From contig CALICR010000103.1 in assembly GCA_938049125.1 (NCBI GenBank), forward strand, positions 1 to 16,748: 16,748 bases of DNA, given 5' to 3'. A program made the position numbers and the translations under genes. Below are positions 14,539 through 16,748 of the stretch, piece by piece. Under the pieces are notes generated by a model, which saw nothing but the letters and a program-made list of their open reading frames with translations, searched no databases and was not told where the DNA came from. Origin of the DNA: an uncultured Clostridia bacterium (GTDB lineage: Bacteria; Bacillota; Clostridia; Oscillospirales; Oscillospiraceae). Every line of letters begins with the position of its first letter. Positions within the stretch are counted from its first letter, which is position 1.

Positions 14539-14671
14539 ACCTGTGAAAAAGGGGCTTCTTTTTTGCGTCCTTTTTCGGCCCCGGAGGCGGCAGCGCGGTA
14601 GTTTCGCCGCCGCACCTAAATCTGATAGCCGGGCGCTATGCAGGGAGGCAATAATTAAGGAGGTGCCGTAA
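14539..14671 (+). promoter_or_regulatory. structured 5' leader of rpmG
   Basis: The leader can form GAAAAAGG (14545-14552) with CCTTTTTC (14569-14576), or alternatively GGGGC (14551-14555) with GCCCC (14578-14582). The two compete for the same Gs. A third hairpin pairs GGCGGC (14586-14591) with GCCGCC (14606-14611). The SD AAGGAGG (about 14658-14664) is outside them. Alternative pairing suggests regulation, but no known leader class was recognised. Confidence 0.4.
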
Positions 14672-14821
14672 ATGCGTGTAAAAATCACCCTGAGATGCTC
14701 TGAGTGCAAGCAGAGAAACTACAACACCATGAAGAACAAGAAGAATGACCCTGACCGTCTTGAGATGAAGAAGTACTGCAAGTTCTGCAGAAAGCATACT
14801 CTGCACACCGAGACGAAGTAA
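14672..14821 (+). CDS. rpmG: ribosomal protein bL33, zinc-binding form
   Basis: This is a 49-residue large-subunit ribosomal protein, typical length. It keeps both cysteine pairs of the zinc-ribbon (C+) type: C9-S-E-C12 and C36-K-F-C39. The segment RNYNTMKNKKN and the end of HTLHTETK are characteristic. The ATG at 14672 is seven bases after AAGGAGG. It heads the rpmG-secE-nusG unit in the standard bacterial order, 20 bases before secE. Being zinc-dependent, it may have a cysteine-free paralogue elsewhere used under zinc limitation; that is inference. Confidence 0.97.
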   Translation: MRVKITLRCSECKQRNYNTMKNKKNDPDRLEMKKYCKFCRKHTLHTETK

Positions 14822-14841
14822 TCGCGGAAAAGGAGATAGGC

Positions 14842-15078
14842 ATGGCTGAAGCGAACAAGAAAGAAAACTTCTTCGCGCGCACGTTCAAGAAAATCGCCAA
14901 GTGGTTCCGCGAAATGAAGAGCGAACTGAAGAAGGTCGTCTGGCCCACCGGCAAGCAGGTCGTCAACAACGTGCTTATCACGCTGGCCTGCGTCGTCGTC
15001 GTCGGCGTCTTCATCTGGATCTTCGACCTCGGCGGAAACCTGATCGTTGAGGGGATCATTTCTCTCGTCAAGGGTTAA
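14842..15078 (+). CDS. secE: preprotein translocase subunit SecE
   Basis: SecE is the small essential subunit that clamps SecY in the translocon. The 78-residue protein is of the single-helix Firmicutes type: an amphipathic helix with the conserved FFREMKSELKKVVWPT-like segment (here WFREMKSELKKVVWPTGKQ, about 22-40). One transmembrane helix follows at about 43-63. The ATG at 14842 is preceded by AAAAGGAGA. It lies between rpmG and nusG, 9 bases before nusG, as usual. Confidence 0.96.
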   Translation: MAEANKKENFFARTFKKIAKWFREMKSELKKVVWPTGKQVVNNVLITLACVVVVGVFIWIFDLGGNLIVEGIISLVKG

Positions 15079-15087
15079 GGTACGGAA

Positions 15088-15612
15088 ATGGCTGAAACTG
15101 CAAAATGGTACGTAGTCCACACCTATTCCGCCTACGAGAATACGGTGAAGGCCACGCTGGAAAAGACCGTGGAAACGCGGCATCTGCAGGACCTGATCCA
15201 GGCCGTATCCATCCCCATGGAGACGGTCACCGAGATCACGGAGAACGGCCCGAAGACCATTGAGCGTAAGGTGTTCCCCGGCTACGTGCTGGTGAAGATG
15301 GTCCTTACAGATGAGACGTGGTACGTCGTAAAGAACGTCCGCGGTGCCACCGGCTTCGTCGGCGACGGGAACAAGCCCATCCCGCTGACGGAGGACGAGA
15401 TCGCCCAGCTCGGCATCGAGAAGCGCGAGATCGTCGTCGGCTACGGCGTCGGCGACAGCGTCACGATCAACGACGGCCCCCTTACCTCCTTTATCGGAAC
15501 CGTGGAGGAAGTGGACGTCGAGAAGAACAAGGTCCGCGTCGTTGTTTCGATGTTCGGACGCGAGACCCCGGTCGAGCTGGAGCTTGACCAGGTTGAACCA
15601 AGCTCCCAATAA
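15088..15612 (+). CDS. nusG: transcription termination/antitermination factor NusG
   Basis: NusG binds RNA polymerase and couples it to the ribosome or to Rho. The 174-residue protein has the NGN domain from WYVVHTYSAYENTVKATLEK (about 7-26) through VFPGYVLVKMVLTDETWYVVKNVRGATGFVG. The KOW domain begins near residue 120 (GDSVTINDGPLTSFIGTVEEVD). It lacks the large insertions of some lineages. The ATG at 15088 follows a weak TTAAGG that overlaps the secE stop, so translation is probably coupled to secE. A structured spacer of about 96 bases separates it from rplK. Confidence 0.97.
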   Translation: MAETAKWYVVHTYSAYENTVKATLEKTVETRHLQDLIQAVSIPMETVTEITENGPKTIERKVFPGYVLVKMVLTDETWYVVKNVRGATGFVGDGNKPIPLTEDEIAQLGIEKREIVVGYGVGDSVTINDGPLTSFIGTVEEVDVEKNKVRVVVSMFGRETPVELELDQVEPSSQ

Positions 15613-15634
15613 TCCGGCCGTTCCCGGCCAGAAC

Positions 15635-15694
15635 GTGGGAGGGGCCTGAGGCCCCGCCAAAAATGCGTTTTCAAGACGCATTACCACATTTTTT
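15635..15694 (+). promoter_or_regulatory. rplK leader with L1-stalk-like motif and attenuator-like hairpin
   Basis: GTGGGAGG (15635-15642) and CGCATTACCAC (15677-15687) bracket two hairpins: GGGGCC-TGA-GGCCCC (15641-15655) and AATGCGT-7 bases-ACGCATT (15662-15682). GTGG can pair with CCAC to close the structure. GTGGGAGG ... TACCAC is the signature of the 23S rRNA L1 stalk, and L1 binding to a mimic of it in L11-operon mRNA is established in other bacteria and archaea. TTTTTT follows at 15689-15694, so it could also terminate early. The rplK SD AGGAGG lies just after. A further small GGCCG/CGGCC hairpin precedes it (about 15616-15629). Confidence 0.65.
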
Positions 15695-15708
15695 CAGGAG
15701 GTGCTATC

Positions 15709-16134
15709 ATGGCACAGAAAGTTACAGGTTATATCAAACTGCAGATCCCCGCAGCGAAAGCGACTGCGTCTCCCCCGGTCGGTCCCGCGCTGGGCCAGCA
15801 CGGCGTCAACATCTCCGCCTTTATCAAGGAGTTCAACGAGCGCACTAAGGATCAGGCCGGCTTTAAGATCCCCGTCGTCATCACTGTCTACGCGGACCGC
15901 TCCTTCTCCTTCGTGACCAAGACCCCCCCGACCCCGACCCTCATCCTGAAGGCGCTGGGCATTGAGAAGGGCTCCGGCGTCCCCAACAAGGAAAAGGTCG
16001 CCACCATCACCAAGGCACAGGTCCGTGAAATCGCCGAAAGAAAGATGCCCGACCTCAACGCCGCTTCCATCGAAGCCGCGATGAGCAACGTGGCCGGCAC
16101 CTGCCGTTCCATGGGCATTACGGTCGTCGACTGA
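15709..16134 (+). CDS. rplK: ribosomal protein uL11
   Basis: L11 forms the GTPase-associated centre of the large subunit with 23S rRNA helices 43-44. The 141-residue protein is the standard length. It contains the N-terminal Pro-rich region (IKLQIPAAKATASPPVGPALG, then QHGVNISAFIKEFN) and the RNA-binding C-terminal domain (PPTPTLILKALGIEKGSG, then LNAASIEAAMSNVAGTCRSMGI). The ATG at 15709 is preceded by AGGAGGTGC. It follows nusG and precedes rplA in the universal order, with presumptive L1-binding sites on both sides. Confidence 0.98.
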   Translation: MAQKVTGYIKLQIPAAKATASPPVGPALGQHGVNISAFIKEFNERTKDQAGFKIPVVITVYADRSFSFVTKTPPTPTLILKALGIEKGSGVPNKEKVATITKAQVREIAERKMPDLNAASIEAAMSNVAGTCRSMGITVVD

Positions 16135-16147
16135 CAGCCGTTGAAGC

Positions 16148-16174
16148 GGGGTCAGATTTGTGCATCTGAACCCC
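16148..16174 (+). repeat. hairpin in the rplK-rplA spacer
   Basis: GGGGTCAGAT (16148-16157) pairs with ATCTGAACCCC (16164-16174) through ten base pairs with one bulged A around a 6-base loop. It has no U-run and so is not a terminator. It may stabilise the mRNA or present the following L1-like motif. Confidence 0.6.
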
Positions 16175-16181
16175 CCGAAAT

Positions 16182-16207
16182 GTGGGAGGATTATTCCGCA
16201 TCACCAC
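16182..16207 (+). promoter_or_regulatory. second L1-stalk-like motif before rplA
   Basis: GTGGGAGG (16182-16189) and CGCATCACCAC (16197-16207) repeat the two blocks found in the rplK leader, with one T-to-C difference in the second block. GTGG can pair with CCAC; alternatively ATGTGG (16180-16185 region) pairs with CCGCAT. The SD of rplA (AAGGAGG, 16211-16217) is four bases beyond, so binding of L1 here would be well placed to block its own translation. The role is inferred. Confidence 0.6.
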
Positions 16208-16225
16208 TATAAGGAGGATATGACA

Positions 16226-16748
16226 TTGTTTAGAGGTAAAAAATATAAGGACGGCGCCAAGCAGATCGACCGTTCCGTTCAGTATGAGACCGCAGAGGCC
16301 CTGGCGCTCGTCTGCAAGACCGCTCCCGCCAAGTTCGACGAGACCGTCGAGATCCACATCAAGCTGGGCGTTGACTCCCGTCACGCCGATCAGCAGGTCC
16401 GCGGTGCCATCGTCCTGCCCCACGGCACCGGCAAGACCCGCAAGGTTCTGGTCTTCGCCAAGGACGCCAAGGCTGACGAGGCCAAGGCTGCCGGCGCCGA
16501 CTTCGTCGGCGGCATGGACATGGTCGAGAAGATCCAGAAAGAAAACTGGTTCGACTTCGACGTCGTCGTCGCTTCCCCCGACATGATGGGCATGGTCGGC
16601 CGTCTCGGTAAGATTCTGGGCCCCAAGGGCTTGATGCCCTCCCCCAAGGCCGGCACCGTGACCCCCAACGTCGCCGCCGCCGTCAAGGAGATCAAGGCCG
16701 GTAAGATCGAGTACCGTCTCGACAAGACCAACATCATCCACTGCCCCA
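16226..16748 (+). CDS. rplA: ribosomal protein uL1 (5' part; runs off the window)
   Basis: L1 forms the mobile stalk of the large subunit and in many organisms represses its own operon. The visible 174 codons include the family start FRGKKYKDGAKQIDRS, KFDETVEIHIKLGVDSRHADQQVRG, LPHGTGKTRKVLVFA, and the signature region GRLGKILGPKGLMPSPKAGTV. I take the start as TTG at 16226, eight bases after AAGGAGG. An in-frame ATG at 16220 is only two bases from the SD, and would add Met-Thr. The 3' end lies outside the window. Confidence 0.95.
   Translation, partial: MFRGKKYKDGAKQIDRSVQYETAEALALVCKTAPAKFDETVEIHIKLGVDSRHADQQVRGAIVLPHGTGKTRKVLVFAKDAKADEAKAAGADFVGGMDMVEKIQKENWFDFDVVVASPDMMGMVGRLGKILGPKGLMPSPKAGTVTPNVAAAVKEIKAGKIEYRLDKTNIIHCP

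Overview
The window is a high-GC stretch of a Firmicutes chromosome, most likely a gut Clostridia of the Oscillospiraceae type (an inference from gene content and GC-rich codon use, with no rRNA to confirm it). It is mainly housekeeping. I see no mobile element, CRISPR array, tRNA or rRNA, and no obviously new defence or biosynthetic system. The most interesting features are RNA-level: two apparent L1-stalk mimics in the rplK/rplA leaders, a probable 6S RNA, and a very short promoter-to-terminator unit next to it.

Region 1 (1-8656, minus strand) is one directon of eight closely spaced genes. In transcription order they are a class A penicillin-binding protein, an RlmI/RlmK-like SAM methyltransferase, the ECF transporter energising module ecfA1-ecfA2-ecfT, truA, a membrane-anchored DUF5711 protein, and the 5' part of a zinc-finger Clp ATPase gene that runs off the left edge. 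Gaps are at most about 35 bases and several genes overlap, so one long transcript from the promoter near 8640 is plausible.

Region 2 (8780-12231, plus strand) holds a small secreted BofC C-terminal-like protein, a DUF1292 protein with its own promoter, a structured RNA region (probable 6S RNA and a strong terminator), a membrane-anchored PrsA/SurA-like foldase with its own promoter and terminator, and a TauE/SafE (TSUP) transporter encoded as two half-genes joined by a GTGA overlap.

Region 3 (12223-14420, minus strand) is ruvX followed by a secreted M3-family lipoprotein peptidase. The peptidase gene converges on the second TSUP gene, and their ends overlap by 9 bases.

Region 4 (14504-16748, plus strand) is the start of the classical transcription/translation cluster rpmG-secE-nusG-rplK-rplA. 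It has a good extended -10 promoter and a structured leader before rpmG, and paired L1-like binding motifs before rplK and before rplA. These suggest autogenous control by L1. Together the genes cover envelope assembly (PBP, foldase, lipoprotein peptidase), vitamin/metal uptake (ECF module), RNA modification (TruA, methyltransferase), proteolysis (Clp) and ribosome/transcription core functions.
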